Source: an uncultured Pelagibacteraceae bacterium
GTDB taxonomy: Bacteria; Pseudomonadota; Alphaproteobacteria; Pelagibacterales; Pelagibacteraceae
Direction of reading: 5' to 3'
Assembly: GCA_902589455.1 (NCBI GenBank)
Contig: CACISX010000001.1
Coordinates: forward strand, 62,001-126,000
DNA: 64,000 nucleotides
Shown: positions 28,746-37,370 of the stretch, one piece after another
Position numbering within the stretch: the first letter of the stretch is position 1
How the letters are laid out: every line of letters starts with the position of its first letter
Translations under genes and position numbers: made by a program
The notes under the pieces: model-generated
The model's database searches: none
The model's input: only the letters and a program-made list of their open reading frames with translations
What the model was told of the DNA's origin: nothing

Positions 28746-29756
28746 ATGGATTTTGTAAATGCAATAATTCTTTTATTAAATTATATTTTTATTCCTGCAT
28801 TAACTTATGGATCTCAGTTAGCGCTTGGTGCAATATTTGTAACACTCATCTATGGAATTTTAAGATTTGCAAACTTTGCAACTGGTGACATGATGTCTTT
28901 TGGGACCATGATGACAATTCTGTTTACATGGTATTTTCAATCTTTAGGTGTCTCTTTAGGTGTCTTACCTACTGCTTTGTTGGCTATTCCTTTTGGAATT
29001 ATTTTCATGATTCTTTACATGCTTTTAATAGATAAATTTGTCTTCAAATATTACAGACATCAGAAAAGCCCACCAGTTCAGTTTGCAATGGTAAGTATTG
29101 GAGTAATGTTTGTAACACAAGCAGTGGTAAGAATTATTATTGGACCTGGTGACAGAAGATTTTTTGATGGAGAAAAATTTATTATTAAAGCTCGTGAATT
29201 TAAAGAGATGACAGGCTTAAATGAAGGTCTTGCATTAAAATCAACTCAAGTGTTAACTATTTTTGTAACAATAGTTTTAGTCTCTTTATTATTCTGGTTT
29301 TTAAATAAAACTAAAACCGGCAAAAGTATGAAAGCTTATTCTGATAATGAGGATCTTGCTTTGCTATCAGGTATAGATCCAAAAAAAATAGTTTTAGTTA
29401 CTTGGGTTATTGCTGGTATTTTAGCTACAATAGGTGGAGCTTTGTATGGTTTAGATAAAAGTTTTAAACCATTTACTTATTTTAACAATATGCTTCCTAT
29501 TTTTGCTGCTGCAATTGTTGGAGGAATTGGAAATCCATTTGGAGCTTTCTTAGGAGGATATGTTATTGCTTTTTCTGAAATACTGCTCACTTACGCATAT
29601 AAAAAATTCTTTATGTATATTTTACCGGAAAGTATGGAGCCTAATAGTTTAGTTCAGTTACTGTCTACAGATTATAAGTTTGCAGTCTCATTCTCTATTC
29701 TTGTAATTGTTTTAATTTATCGTCCTTCGGGAATATTTAAGGGGAAAGTATTGTGA
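28746..29756 (+). CDS. Second branched-chain-type ABC permease (LivH-like)
   Basis: A 336-residue BPD_transp_2 permease with about eight membrane segments. It has 'GAIFVTLIYGILRFANFATGDM' near residues 27-48, the family core, and the coupling segment 'GKSMKAYSDNEDLALLSGID' near 193-212. It is longer than the first LivH because of a periplasmic insertion near residues 135-160. It overlaps the next permease by 4 bases (GTGA). Confidence 0.87.
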   Translation: MDFVNAIILLLNYIFIPALTYGSQLALGAIFVTLIYGILRFANFATGDMMSFGTMMTILFTWYFQSLGVSLGVLPTALLAIPFGIIFMILYMLLIDKFVFKYYRHQKSPPVQFAMVSIGVMFVTQAVVRIIIGPGDRRFFDGEKFIIKAREFKEMTGLNEGLALKSTQVLTIFVTIVLVSLLFWFLNKTKTGKSMKAYSDNEDLALLSGIDPKKIVLVTWVIAGILATIGGALYGLDKSFKPFTYFNNMLPIFAAAIVGGIGNPFGAFLGGYVIAFSEILLTYAYKKFFMYILPESMEPNSLVQLLSTDYKFAVSFSILVIVLIYRPSGIFKGKVL

Positions 29757-31123
29757 GAAAAAATTTAAATGTAATTGCAGCTTATAGCATCATGATGGTG
29801 CTTATTCTGATGGTCGGAATATTTCAATCATGGAATATAGCGTTATCAATATTTAATCTTTGTTTAATTTCTGCAGTTATGACAATGGGTGCAAATATTC
29901 AGTGGGGATATGCTGGTTTAATTAATTTTGGAATTATGGGTTACACAGCTTTAGGTGGTTTAGCTGCGGTACTGATATCTGTCGATCCTGTTCAAGAAGC
30001 TTGGAGTGCAGGAGGTTTTGATATTCTAATGTCATTATGGCTGATAGTAGTAATGGTATTAGTTATCCGCTTTATTTTAAAAAGGTTTAAAAAATCAAAA
30101 ATAAGAACATACAGCATAGCTGCAATAATAATTTCAGGTATTTTGCTTATTAGGTTTTCTGCAGAGCCAGGCATAGAAGCTATTGAAGCAGTTGACCCTG
30201 CTAAAACTGGTTTCCTAGGAGGATTTGGATTACCAATTATTTTTTCTTGGATAGTTGGAGCTCTTTTTGCAGGGGGTTTAGCTTTTATAGTTGGAAAAGT
30301 TGCGCTTGGTCTTAGAGCAGACTATTTAGCTATCGCCACTCTTCTTATTTCTGAAATTGTTATCGCGATTATTAAACACGAAGATTGGCTCACAAGAGGG
30401 GTCAAAAATGTTATTGGATTAAAGAGACCCGCACCTTATGAAGTAGATCTTCAAACTACTGATTGGTTTATTGAATTAGTTGAAAAGTTTAATTCAGGAA
30501 AATTAGGTTTAATCGAGAATTTAGCTGATCGACAAGCTGCTTTAAACCAACTTGTTATAGAAGGTTCATCAGTATTTGTAAAACTGTGTTACTCAGGATT
30601 ATTCTTAATAGTAGTAATTATTCTTCTAATTTTAACTCAAAAAGCTCTTTATTCTCCATGGGGAAGAATGATGAGAGCAATAAGAGATAATGAGGAAGCT
30701 GCAAACGCAATGGGTAAAAATGTTGTTAAACAACATTTACTAATTTTTATTTTAGGCTCAGCAATTGTTGGAATTGCTGGAGCAATGTTGGTTACTCAAG
30801 ATGGCTTGTTTACTCCAGGAAGTTATAGACCTATGAGATATACTTTTTTAATATGGGTGATGGTAATTGTTGGAGGAAGTGGAAATAATTTTGGTGCAAT
30901 TTTAGGTGGGTTTGTTGTTTGGTTCTTGTGGATTGAAGCAGCACCAATATCATTATTCTTAATAAACTTTTTCACTGCTGGAATTCCTGAAACCAATGCA
31001 CTTAAAGCTCATTTAATAGAAAGTGTTCCTTATTTCAGATTTTTAATGATGGGGTTAGGTTTGTTATTTATAATGAGGTATCGACCTAAAGGTATACTTC
31101 CTGAAAAAATAGAAATAAAGTAA
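29753..31123 (+). CDS. Second branched-chain-type ABC permease (LivM-like), enlarged
   Basis: A 456-residue permease, about 100 residues longer than ordinary LivM. The family core ('GYAGLINFGIMGYTALGG', 'GLRADYLAIATLLISEIV') is intact, and the coupling segment 'GRMMRAIRDNEEAANAMG' is near 304-321. The extra length lies in a basic loop near residues 105-125 and a large polar insertion near 210-270. This enlarged type is probably specific for a ligand other than simple branched-chain amino acids. GTG start; overlaps the previous gene. Confidence 0.85.
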   Translation: MRKNLNVIAAYSIMMVLILMVGIFQSWNIALSIFNLCLISAVMTMGANIQWGYAGLINFGIMGYTALGGLAAVLISVDPVQEAWSAGGFDILMSLWLIVVMVLVIRFILKRFKKSKIRTYSIAAIIISGILLIRFSAEPGIEAIEAVDPAKTGFLGGFGLPIIFSWIVGALFAGGLAFIVGKVALGLRADYLAIATLLISEIVIAIIKHEDWLTRGVKNVIGLKRPAPYEVDLQTTDWFIELVEKFNSGKLGLIENLADRQAALNQLVIEGSSVFVKLCYSGLFLIVVIILLILTQKALYSPWGRMMRAIRDNEEAANAMGKNVVKQHLLIFILGSAIVGIAGAMLVTQDGLFTPGSYRPMRYTFLIWVMVIVGGSGNNFGAILGGFVVWFLWIEAAPISLFLINFFTAGIPETNALKAHLIESVPYFRFLMMGLGLLFIMRYRPKGILPEKIEIK

Positions 31124-31128
31124 ACTAA

Positions 31129-31200
31129 ATGAAATATATTATATTAGGTGCTGCTGCTGCTTGGGCTTTGTATATGGCTGACAAGTATTTATTCTTTTAA
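31129..31200 (+). CDS. Candidate 23-residue single-pass membrane microprotein
   Basis: A short ORF begins 5 bases after the LivM-like stop and encodes 23 residues: one basic N-terminal residue, a hydrophobic stretch 'IILGAAAAWALYM' and a short tail 'ADKYLFF'. Its stop overlaps the MFS start codon by one base (TAATG), the same coupling pattern as the real genes around it, and it fills the only gap between them. It could be a small transporter-associated peptide or merely a coupling ORF. No ribosome-binding site is evident. It is below usual annotation length limits. Confidence 0.5.
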   Translation: MKYIILGAAAAWALYMADKYLFF

Positions 31201-32369
31201 TGAATAAAAATCTTTCGTTACTTATTTTAAGCCAGATTTTTGCTTTTACAGCCGCTCCTGTTACAGTTTTTTTAAGTGGTATAATTGGCTCAGAATTTAG
31301 TCCAACAAAATCTTTAGCAACTCTTCCAATGGCTTTGTCAGTTGTTGGAATTGCATTGTTCGCTTTATTTGCTGCAAAGATAATGAGTATAATAGGTAGA
31401 AAATTTGGATTTATTTATGCATCAATAGGTACAAGCTTAGCATCTCTTTTAACAGCATACTCAATAATAATAGAAAGTTTTGTCGTATATAATTTAGGAT
31501 GCTTTTTTATTGGCGGAGGTATAGCTTTCAGTCATCAATATCGTTTTGCAGCAGTCGAAATTGTGGATAAGGACTATGCACCAAAAGCGATTTCTATAAT
31601 TTTATTAGCAGGAATAGGATCTGCATTTATTGGCCCAAACATTGCAAATATTTCAAAAGGATTTATTTCAGATCACATATATGCCGGTTCTTATCTTGCA
31701 CTTGCCATTTTATCTATTTCATCAACAATATTTTTATTTTTTTATCAGGAACCAAAAAAACCATCAAACAATGAATATAAAACTGGAAGAAGTTTTTTCG
31801 AACTTATTTCGCAACCGAGATTTTTACAGGCACTTGTAGCTTCTGCTTTTGCCTATGCCGTAATGACTTTTTTAATGACAGCCACTCCTATAAGCATGCA
31901 TTTGATGGAGAAAATAAGTTTATCCAAAACAGGCTTTGTTATTCAGCTTCATATAGCAGCCATGTTTTTACCTTCACTAGTTACTGGAAATTTAATTAAA
32001 AAGTTTGGTCATAGTAAAATTATGTATATGGGGGTTTTATTTTTTTTAGTTACAATTATTACAAGTTTATTTGATCAAAATTTTACTAATTATTTGATTG
32101 CTCTTATTTTTTTGGGGCTTGGATGGAATTTTTTATTTATTTCAGGAACCAGTTTACTTGTTTTAAGCTACAGAGAAGAAGAAAAATTTAGAGCTCAAGG
32201 GTTAAACGATTTAATAGTTTATTCTATACAAGCAGTAGCTAGTTTATCTGCTGGAGTATTTCTTAGTTTAACTAGCTGGAAAACTATGAATTTAATTTGT
32301 TTAATTTTTCTAATTATAATAACTCTTTCTACCATTAGAGCTGATTTAAAAAAAAACCCCAGTAATTAA
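31200..32369 (+). CDS. MFS-family permease
   Basis: A 389-residue major facilitator with about twelve membrane segments. The conserved loop between helices 2 and 3 appears as 'IGRKFGFIYAS' (near 66-76), and a central cytoplasmic loop lies near 185-205. No family motif reveals a substrate. It follows the microprotein by overlapping start/stop, so it probably belongs to the second liv transcript. Its stop codon lies inside a terminator hairpin. Confidence 0.8.
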   Translation: MNKNLSLLILSQIFAFTAAPVTVFLSGIIGSEFSPTKSLATLPMALSVVGIALFALFAAKIMSIIGRKFGFIYASIGTSLASLLTAYSIIIESFVVYNLGCFFIGGGIAFSHQYRFAAVEIVDKDYAPKAISIILLAGIGSAFIGPNIANISKGFISDHIYAGSYLALAILSISSTIFLFFYQEPKKPSNNEYKTGRSFFELISQPRFLQALVASAFAYAVMTFLMTATPISMHLMEKISLSKTGFVIQLHIAAMFLPSLVTGNLIKKFGHSKIMYMGVLFFLVTIITSLFDQNFTNYLIALIFLGLGWNFLFISGTSLLVLSYREEEKFRAQGLNDLIVYSIQAVASLSAGVFLSLTSWKTMNLICLIFLIIITLSTIRADLKKNPSN

Positions 32370-32386
32370 ATTACTGGGGTTTTTTT
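32349..32386. terminator. Bidirectional intrinsic terminator
   Basis: A roughly 16-17-bp stem (left arm 32350-32366, right arm 32370-32386, loop of 3) with an A-run on the left and a T-run on the right, so it can terminate both strands. It lies between the convergent MFS gene (whose stop codon is inside the loop region) and the livK-like gene on the minus strand. Confidence 0.9.
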
Positions 32387-32402
32387 GAATTAAGATAAAA
32401 AC

Positions 32403-33584
32403 TTATCTTTGTTTTTTAGTTTTGAATTTTCCGCCTTTAACTTCTTGTTCTAAGAAAGAACCTTCAGCTTCACCAACACTAGTAAAAGTTACTCCAGTAG
32501 CACCTTCGTAATTAATCTTTTTACCTTTTGCTAATAAATCTAAACCTTTCTTAAGTTCACCTGGATAAATTTTTGTTCCAGGGCCATTAGCAACATCCAT
32601 TACATGTTTTGCAATTGATGCTCTATCAGCAGAGTTACCTGCTTGCATTGCAAGAACGATTAAAGCAGCTGCATCGTAAGATTCACCTGTGTAAGGACCA
32701 GAAGCTTCTACACCTCCAGCTTTTGCAACTTCAGCAAATATACCTGCACCTTTACCAGTAGAACCTGGTAGTGATCCAAATGATTTGCTTAAATCTTTTC
32801 CGAATGTATCAACTAAAGACTGACCAATCATACCATCTGATAAAATAAATGTATCAAATGCACCTGAGTCTAAAGAAGCTTGGATAATTCCTTTTCCTCC
32901 TTGGTCAAGATAACCAATAACTGCTACAGCGTCACCGCCAGCAGAAGCAAGAGTTGCTACTTCAGATGAGTAATCTGCTTTTCCATCTTCGTGAGCAGTT
33001 ACAGTTGTAACTTTAATACCATGAGCTTCAACTGCTGCTTTATAAACATCAGCTAAACCCTTACCATAGTCATTGTTAGTATAAGTGATTGCAACACTTT
33101 TTACTTTTCTATCTTTAGTTATGTCAGCTAAAATTTGACCACCTCTAGCATCTGATGGAGCAGTTCTAAAGAAATATCCATTATCATCTAGAGTTGTTAA
33201 TCCCGGAGAAGTAGCCGAAGGTGAAATCATTACTACACCATTTGGTACAGCAACATTTGATGCAATTGCACCAGTTACACCTGAACAGTCTGCTCCCATG
33301 ATTGCAGCTACACCACCTGAAATTAAACCTTCAGCTGCAGCTGTTGCTGCTGCTGAGTCAACACAAGTTGAATCCGCTCTCATTGCCTCAATTTTTTTTC
33401 CACCTAATAGTGAACCTGAATCAGATGCTTCCTTAAATGCAAGCTCTGCAGATGCAGCCATGGCTGGAGTTAGAGATTCAATAGGACCAGTGAATCCTAA
33501 AATAATCCCCATTTTGATATCTGCCATTACTTTTGTTCCAAAAATAGAAACAAACATAAATGCAGCGATAAATAGTTTTCTCAT
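32403..33584 (-). CDS. Orphan branched-chain-type ABC substrate-binding protein
   Basis: A 393-residue Peripla_BP_6 (LivK-type) periplasmic binding protein. I start at 33584, where 'MRKLFIAAFMFV' begins a clean signal peptide ending 'TKVMA' and a GAGGAAG ribosome-binding sequence precedes it; an upstream start at 33608 is unlikely. The ligand loops include 'GFTGPIESLTP' and 'ADSTCVDSAAATAAAE'. It is the most likely partner for the binding-protein-less liv set at 27249-31123, although encoded convergently as a separate unit. The ligand is unknown. Confidence 0.88.
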   Translation of the reverse strand: MRKLFIAAFMFVSIFGTKVMADIKMGIILGFTGPIESLTPAMAASAELAFKEASDSGSLLGGKKIEAMRADSTCVDSAAATAAAEGLISGGVAAIMGADCSGVTGAIASNVAVPNGVVMISPSATSPGLTTLDDNGYFFRTAPSDARGGQILADITKDRKVKSVAITYTNNDYGKGLADVYKAAVEAHGIKVTTVTAHEDGKADYSSEVATLASAGGDAVAVIGYLDQGGKGIIQASLDSGAFDTFILSDGMIGQSLVDTFGKDLSKSFGSLPGSTGKGAGIFAEVAKAGGVEASGPYTGESYDAAALIVLAMQAGNSADRASIAKHVMDVANGPGTKIYPGELKKGLDLLAKGKKINYEGATGVTFTSVGEAEGSFLEQEVKGGKFKTKKQR

Positions 33585-33658
33585 TATCTTCCTCTTTATT
33601 GTTAACAATTTATAAAAACCAATTTAAGTATGAATACAACTAATATTCAATGACAAAA

Positions 33659-34516
33659 TTATCTCGTTTTTTGAAGCATATATATTGAACTTATTACAAT
33701 TATTCCTCCAAGTATTGTTATAATAGAGGGAACTTCTCCAAAAATAAAAAAAGAGAGTATTAATCCAAAGATTGGAAATAAAGAATAGAAAGGCATAACC
33801 ATGCCAACTGAATAAAATTTATAAAGATAAAACATCATCATATGACCAAAAATTGAAATAATCATTCCAGCATACATAACCGCGAGCCAACCACTTGTTT
33901 CAACTTTTTTAACTTGGTGAAAAATATTTCCTTCGAATATTTGTGAAAAAGTTATTAAAACTAAGAAACCCACAAGACCCATAAAGAAATTAGTAAACTT
34001 CACATCGAGATCTTTGATGTATCTTGAAAAAACTTGAGATAAACCATAAAAAAATGCCATTCCAAAAACTAAAAATGTGCCAATAATTTCATCCAAAATT
34101 TTTGGATCAAAAGATATTAATAATATTCCTATAAATGAGGAAAAAATAAAAATCCATTTTTTTAATCTAATACTTTCTTTTAGAAATAAAGAGCTAATTA
34201 AAATTGAAAATGGGATAGATAATTGTGCTCCAATTGTAATTGGCGCTAATAATGAAACTGAATTAATAGATAGATATAAAAACATATTTACTCCAGCACC
34301 CATACAAATAGAAAATCCTATTAAGGGTAATATGTATTTTTTTTCAGGAATAATTATTTTGCAAAAGGGTAATAAGCATAAAAAAACAAAACCCATTCTT
34401 AAAGCTCCAAAGAAGAGAGGGTTCATTGATGCGTTTAAACCAAATTTGCCTAGAGGATATGCACTTCCTAGAAAAAACATTACCAAAACAATTAAACCTG
34501 TATGTTTTGGAGACAA
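33659..34516 (-). CDS. EamA/DMT-family permease
   Basis: A 285-residue ten-helix EamA transporter ('GSAYPLGKFGLNASMNP' in helix 1, the common 'FWGSxF' position). A TTG start at 34516 fits the family N-terminus. It is the last gene of the minus-strand train, 4 bases after the aldehyde dehydrogenase, and may export a product of, or import a substrate for, the flavin monooxygenase pathway upstream. The 74 bases before the livK-like gene contain no clear terminator. Confidence 0.8.
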   Translation of the reverse strand: MSPKHTGLIVLVMFFLGSAYPLGKFGLNASMNPLFFGALRMGFVFLCLLPFCKIIIPEKKYILPLIGFSICMGAGVNMFLYLSINSVSLLAPITIGAQLSIPFSILISSLFLKESIRLKKWIFIFSSFIGILLISFDPKILDEIIGTFLVFGMAFFYGLSQVFSRYIKDLDVKFTNFFMGLVGFLVLITFSQIFEGNIFHQVKKVETSGWLAVMYAGMIISIFGHMMMFYLYKFYSVGMVMPFYSLFPIFGLILSFFIFGEVPSIITILGGIIVISSIYMLQKTR

Positions 34517-34520
34517 AATT

Positions 34521-36002
34521 TTACCTTATTGAAAAAGGGTCTAGTGTTGGCTCGTCTGAGGTATAGAACCAAGTTGTTTTAACTCTTGTATAATCTTTAA
34601 TTGAATCAATTCCTGCTTCTTTACCATATCCACTATCTTTAATACCTCCAAATGGAGCTGAAGGAGAAATCAACCTGTATGTATTTACAAAAGTTATTCC
34701 CGCTCTAATTGCTTTAGATACTCTCATTCCTCTAGATAAATTGCTTGTATAAACTCCTGAAGATAATCCATATTGGTTATCGTTCATTTTAGAAATAACT
34801 TCTTCTTCTGTTTCAAATTTCATTACTGACAAAACAGGTCCAAACAATTCGTTTTCTGCCACAGGTAGATTGTGATTATCACATTCAATAATAGTTGGTG
34901 GAAAGTAATATCCTTTATTTGAAAAAGAATGTCTTTTACCACCACATTTGATCTTTCCACCTTGATCAATTGTATCTTTTATATTTTTTTCAATTACCTC
35001 TAATTGTTTAAAATTACTTAGTGGACCCATTTCTGTTTGAGGATCCATGGGAGCTCCAATTTTAATTTTTGATGCTCTTTGAGAAAGTTTATCTAAAAAT
35101 TCATCATAAATACCTTTTTGAAGGTAAAGTCTAGAACCAGCTATACAACTTTGACCACTTGCTCCAAATATTCCAGCTGTTATTCCATTAATTGCATTTT
35201 CTTGTTCTGCATCATCAAACACTGCAACTGGACTTTTTCCACCTAACTCTAAACTTACTTCAGATAAATTTTCTGCAGAGTTTCTTATTATATGTCTTGC
35301 AGTTTCTGGTCCTCCAGTAAAAGCAACTTTTTCAACTGAATTATGAGTAGTAAGAGCTTTACCACACGGATCCCCAAATCCAGTAATTACATTTACAACT
35401 CCTTTAGGAATACCAGTTTTTTCAATTAATTTTGCGAATTCAAATAAAACTGCTGGAGCAAGTTCAGAAGATTTAATCACAACTGTGTTACCCATCGCAA
35501 GTGCAGGAGCTAGTTTTGTTGCTGTTAAAAACATTTGTGAGTTCCAAGGAATAATTGCAGCAACGACACCTATTGGTATCCTAGTTGTTATTGCTTGAAC
35601 ATTTGGTTTATCTATTGGCAACACAGTGCCTTCTACTTTATCTGCCAAACCTGCATAGTAATCATAATATTCAGCAATATAGATTGCTTGTTTTTTTGTT
35701 TCTCTATAAAGTTTTCCAGTATCAATTGTTTCTATTTCACCAAGCATCTCAGCGTTAGCTCTAAGTTGATCTCCAATCGATCTTAGAAACTTAGCCCTTT
35801 CTCTTGGAAGTAATTTAGGCCATTCACCCTCGAAGGCTTGTTGTGCCGCTTGAACAGCTTTATCAACATCCTTACTACTAGCTTCAGGTACAATCGCCCA
35901 AGGTTCATTATTTTCTGGATTAAGAGTTTCAAAAGTTTTTTTACTTTCAGACTCAACCCATTCACCGTTAATGAACATTTTATATTCTTTAAGTTTAGTC
36001 AT
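34521..36002 (-). CDS. NAD(P)-dependent aldehyde dehydrogenase
   Basis: A 493-residue ALDH-superfamily enzyme oxidising an aldehyde to its carboxylate. ATG 36002 is preferred to a TTG three codons upstream. Catalytic residues are intact: N154 ('IPWNSQM'), E252 ('LELGGKSP') and C286 ('ASGQSCIAGS'). Length and motifs resemble the betaine-aldehyde / 5-carboxymethyl-2-hydroxymuconate-semialdehyde group, but substrate cannot be assigned. It overlaps the alpha/beta-hydrolase gene by 8 bases, placing it as a late step in that operon's pathway. Confidence 0.9.
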   Translation of the reverse strand: MTKLKEYKMFINGEWVESESKKTFETLNPENNEPWAIVPEASSKDVDKAVQAAQQAFEGEWPKLLPRERAKFLRSIGDQLRANAEMLGEIETIDTGKLYRETKKQAIYIAEYYDYYAGLADKVEGTVLPIDKPNVQAITTRIPIGVVAAIIPWNSQMFLTATKLAPALAMGNTVVIKSSELAPAVLFEFAKLIEKTGIPKGVVNVITGFGDPCGKALTTHNSVEKVAFTGGPETARHIIRNSAENLSEVSLELGGKSPVAVFDDAEQENAINGITAGIFGASGQSCIAGSRLYLQKGIYDEFLDKLSQRASKIKIGAPMDPQTEMGPLSNFKQLEVIEKNIKDTIDQGGKIKCGGKRHSFSNKGYYFPPTIIECDNHNLPVAENELFGPVLSVMKFETEEEVISKMNDNQYGLSSGVYTSNLSRGMRVSKAIRAGITFVNTYRLISPSAPFGGIKDSGYGKEAGIDSIKDYTRVKTTWFYTSDEPTLDPFSIR

Positions 36003-36777
36003 TTTGCTCAATAAATTTTTTGATTGCTAAATTTACCTCATCTGCACACTCAATACCACAAAGATGTTTACCATCTTTAATAACTTTCAACTGACTATTT
36101 TGGATAATATTGTCTAATTCTTTTGACATCTCAACAGTAGAACCAACATCCTTCTCTCCTGTCATCACTAAAGTATTAACTTTAATTTTTTTAAAATCTT
36201 CGTCATTTTTGTGATTTACAAATAGCTCATACACTTTTAAAAAATTTGGCATATTATTTGCTGATAAAATATTGCTTATTTTTTCATAAATATTTGGGTT
36301 ATTTTCTAAATATTTATCTGTAAACCATCTTTTTAAAGCTTGTCTAGAAAGTTTTAATTCCTTCTTAGCTTGTTCAAATCTTTGATTAACTATTTTTTGT
36401 TGTTCATCTGATCTTTTATAAATTGAACCTAATAATATTAATGATTGTAAGTGATCATTAAATCTAGTTGCAAAGTTTCTAGCAATTAATGACCCAATCG
36501 AAAAACCAATTAAGTGTATCTTATTTATATTAAGCTCCTCCATAAGGTTAATTAATTGATCGGAAAAATCATCAAAGCTTATTTTTTCTTTTTCCAGTGA
36601 AGAGTTTCCATGACCTAAAATATCATATGATAGAGTGCTGTGATTTTTAAAGAAATCTAATTGGGGCTGCCAGATTTCATGAGTTAAGCCAACGCCATGA
36701 ATGAACACTATAGGTGTTTGTTGTTCCTTTTTATTAAAGATATAAAATGTACCAGATGCAGTAGTTCCTGTTGTCAC
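35995..36777 (-). CDS. Alpha/beta-hydrolase
   Basis: A 260-residue alpha/beta-hydrolase fold enzyme. The oxyanion region is 'IHGVGLTHEIW' (26-36), the nucleophile elbow G-F-S93-I-G, the acid in 'VMTGEKDVGST' and the catalytic histidine in 'DGKHLCGIE'. GTG start, 5 bases after the DUF1185 stop. Similar proteins hydrolyse esters, lactones (3-oxoadipate enol-lactonase type) or C-C bonds. In this operon it would suit cleavage of an ester or lactone made by the flavin monooxygenase. Substrate unknown. Confidence 0.82.
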   Translation of the reverse strand: MTTGTTASGTFYIFNKKEQQTPIVFIHGVGLTHEIWQPQLDFFKNHSTLSYDILGHGNSSLEKEKISFDDFSDQLINLMEELNINKIHLIGFSIGSLIARNFATRFNDHLQSLILLGSIYKRSDEQQKIVNQRFEQAKKELKLSRQALKRWFTDKYLENNPNIYEKISNILSANNMPNFLKVYELFVNHKNDEDFKKIKVNTLVMTGEKDVGSTVEMSKELDNIIQNSQLKVIKDGKHLCGIECADEVNLAIKKFIEQND

Positions 36778-36782
36778 AAATA

Positions 36783-37370
36783 TTATTTGGGTTCTATGCC
36801 CATTTCTTTCATATCTTGGTATCTGTCACCTGTTCTTGCATGTGCTCTGCCACTTGATGCACCACCTATTGCAATTACCACTTCATCATCAAAAGGTGCG
36901 TCATGAATAGTAAATTCATGAGTAAGATAATATGGTCTTAGTCCTGAATCGGTTTTATGCATCATAGGGATTGCTATCTTTGATCCAGCAGGACCTCTTG
37001 TGTTAGTAAAACTTAAATAAGATGTTCCACCAACAGCATCTCTAAATTTATTTCCAAACCTTAAAGTATGAATAAACGCTGAAGCGTGCTCAATTTCTCC
37101 ATTTAAACCAACTACACCAGCTTTACCATATGCCAATATTTTTTCAGGAGATCCTATTTCTTTTATTAATTCTGGAACTAGTAAGTCCCCTAGTTTAGGA
37201 GCCAGATCTAAAATAGTTGGCCTTAAGTCCTCAACGAATCCTTGACTATGCCAAGGATTTTTAAATACTGCAGCTACAGATACCATCAAAACAGGTTCTT
37301 TTGCCTCTTTACCACCTTCAATAAAAGTTTTATCTACAAATTTATTAAATTTTCTTAATTCTAACTTCAT
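36783..37370 (-). CDS. DUF1185 (amino acid synthesis family) protein
   Basis: A 195-residue protein of the DUF1185 family (labelled 'amino acid synthesis' in Pfam, PF06684). Conserved stretches are 'NPWHSQGFVEDLRP', 'YGKAGVVGLNGEIEHA' and 'IAIGGASSGRAHARTGDR'. The biochemical function is not established, to my knowledge. Its start lies 26 bases inside the upstream ThDP gene, a long overlap implying tight co-expression. In this cluster it probably acts on an intermediate rather than in general amino-acid synthesis. Confidence 0.78.
   Translation of the reverse strand: MKLELRKFNKFVDKTFIEGGKEAKEPVLMVSVAAVFKNPWHSQGFVEDLRPTILDLAPKLGDLLVPELIKEIGSPEKILAYGKAGVVGLNGEIEHASAFIHTLRFGNKFRDAVGGTSYLSFTNTRGPAGSKIAIPMMHKTDSGLRPYYLTHEFTIHDAPFDDEVVIAIGGASSGRAHARTGDRYQDMKEMGIEPK

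Noticed and set aside
33298-33615. A 105-codon plus-strand ORF
   Set aside because: Mirror of the signal peptide and N-terminal domain of the livK-like gene; the Ala/Ser-rich product is a by-product of codon use on the other strand.
34077-34532. A 151-codon plus-strand ORF
   Set aside because: It is antisense to the EamA gene at 33659-34516, which has clear membrane helices and operon context. The antisense product is low-complexity, rich in Ile, Lys and Asn.
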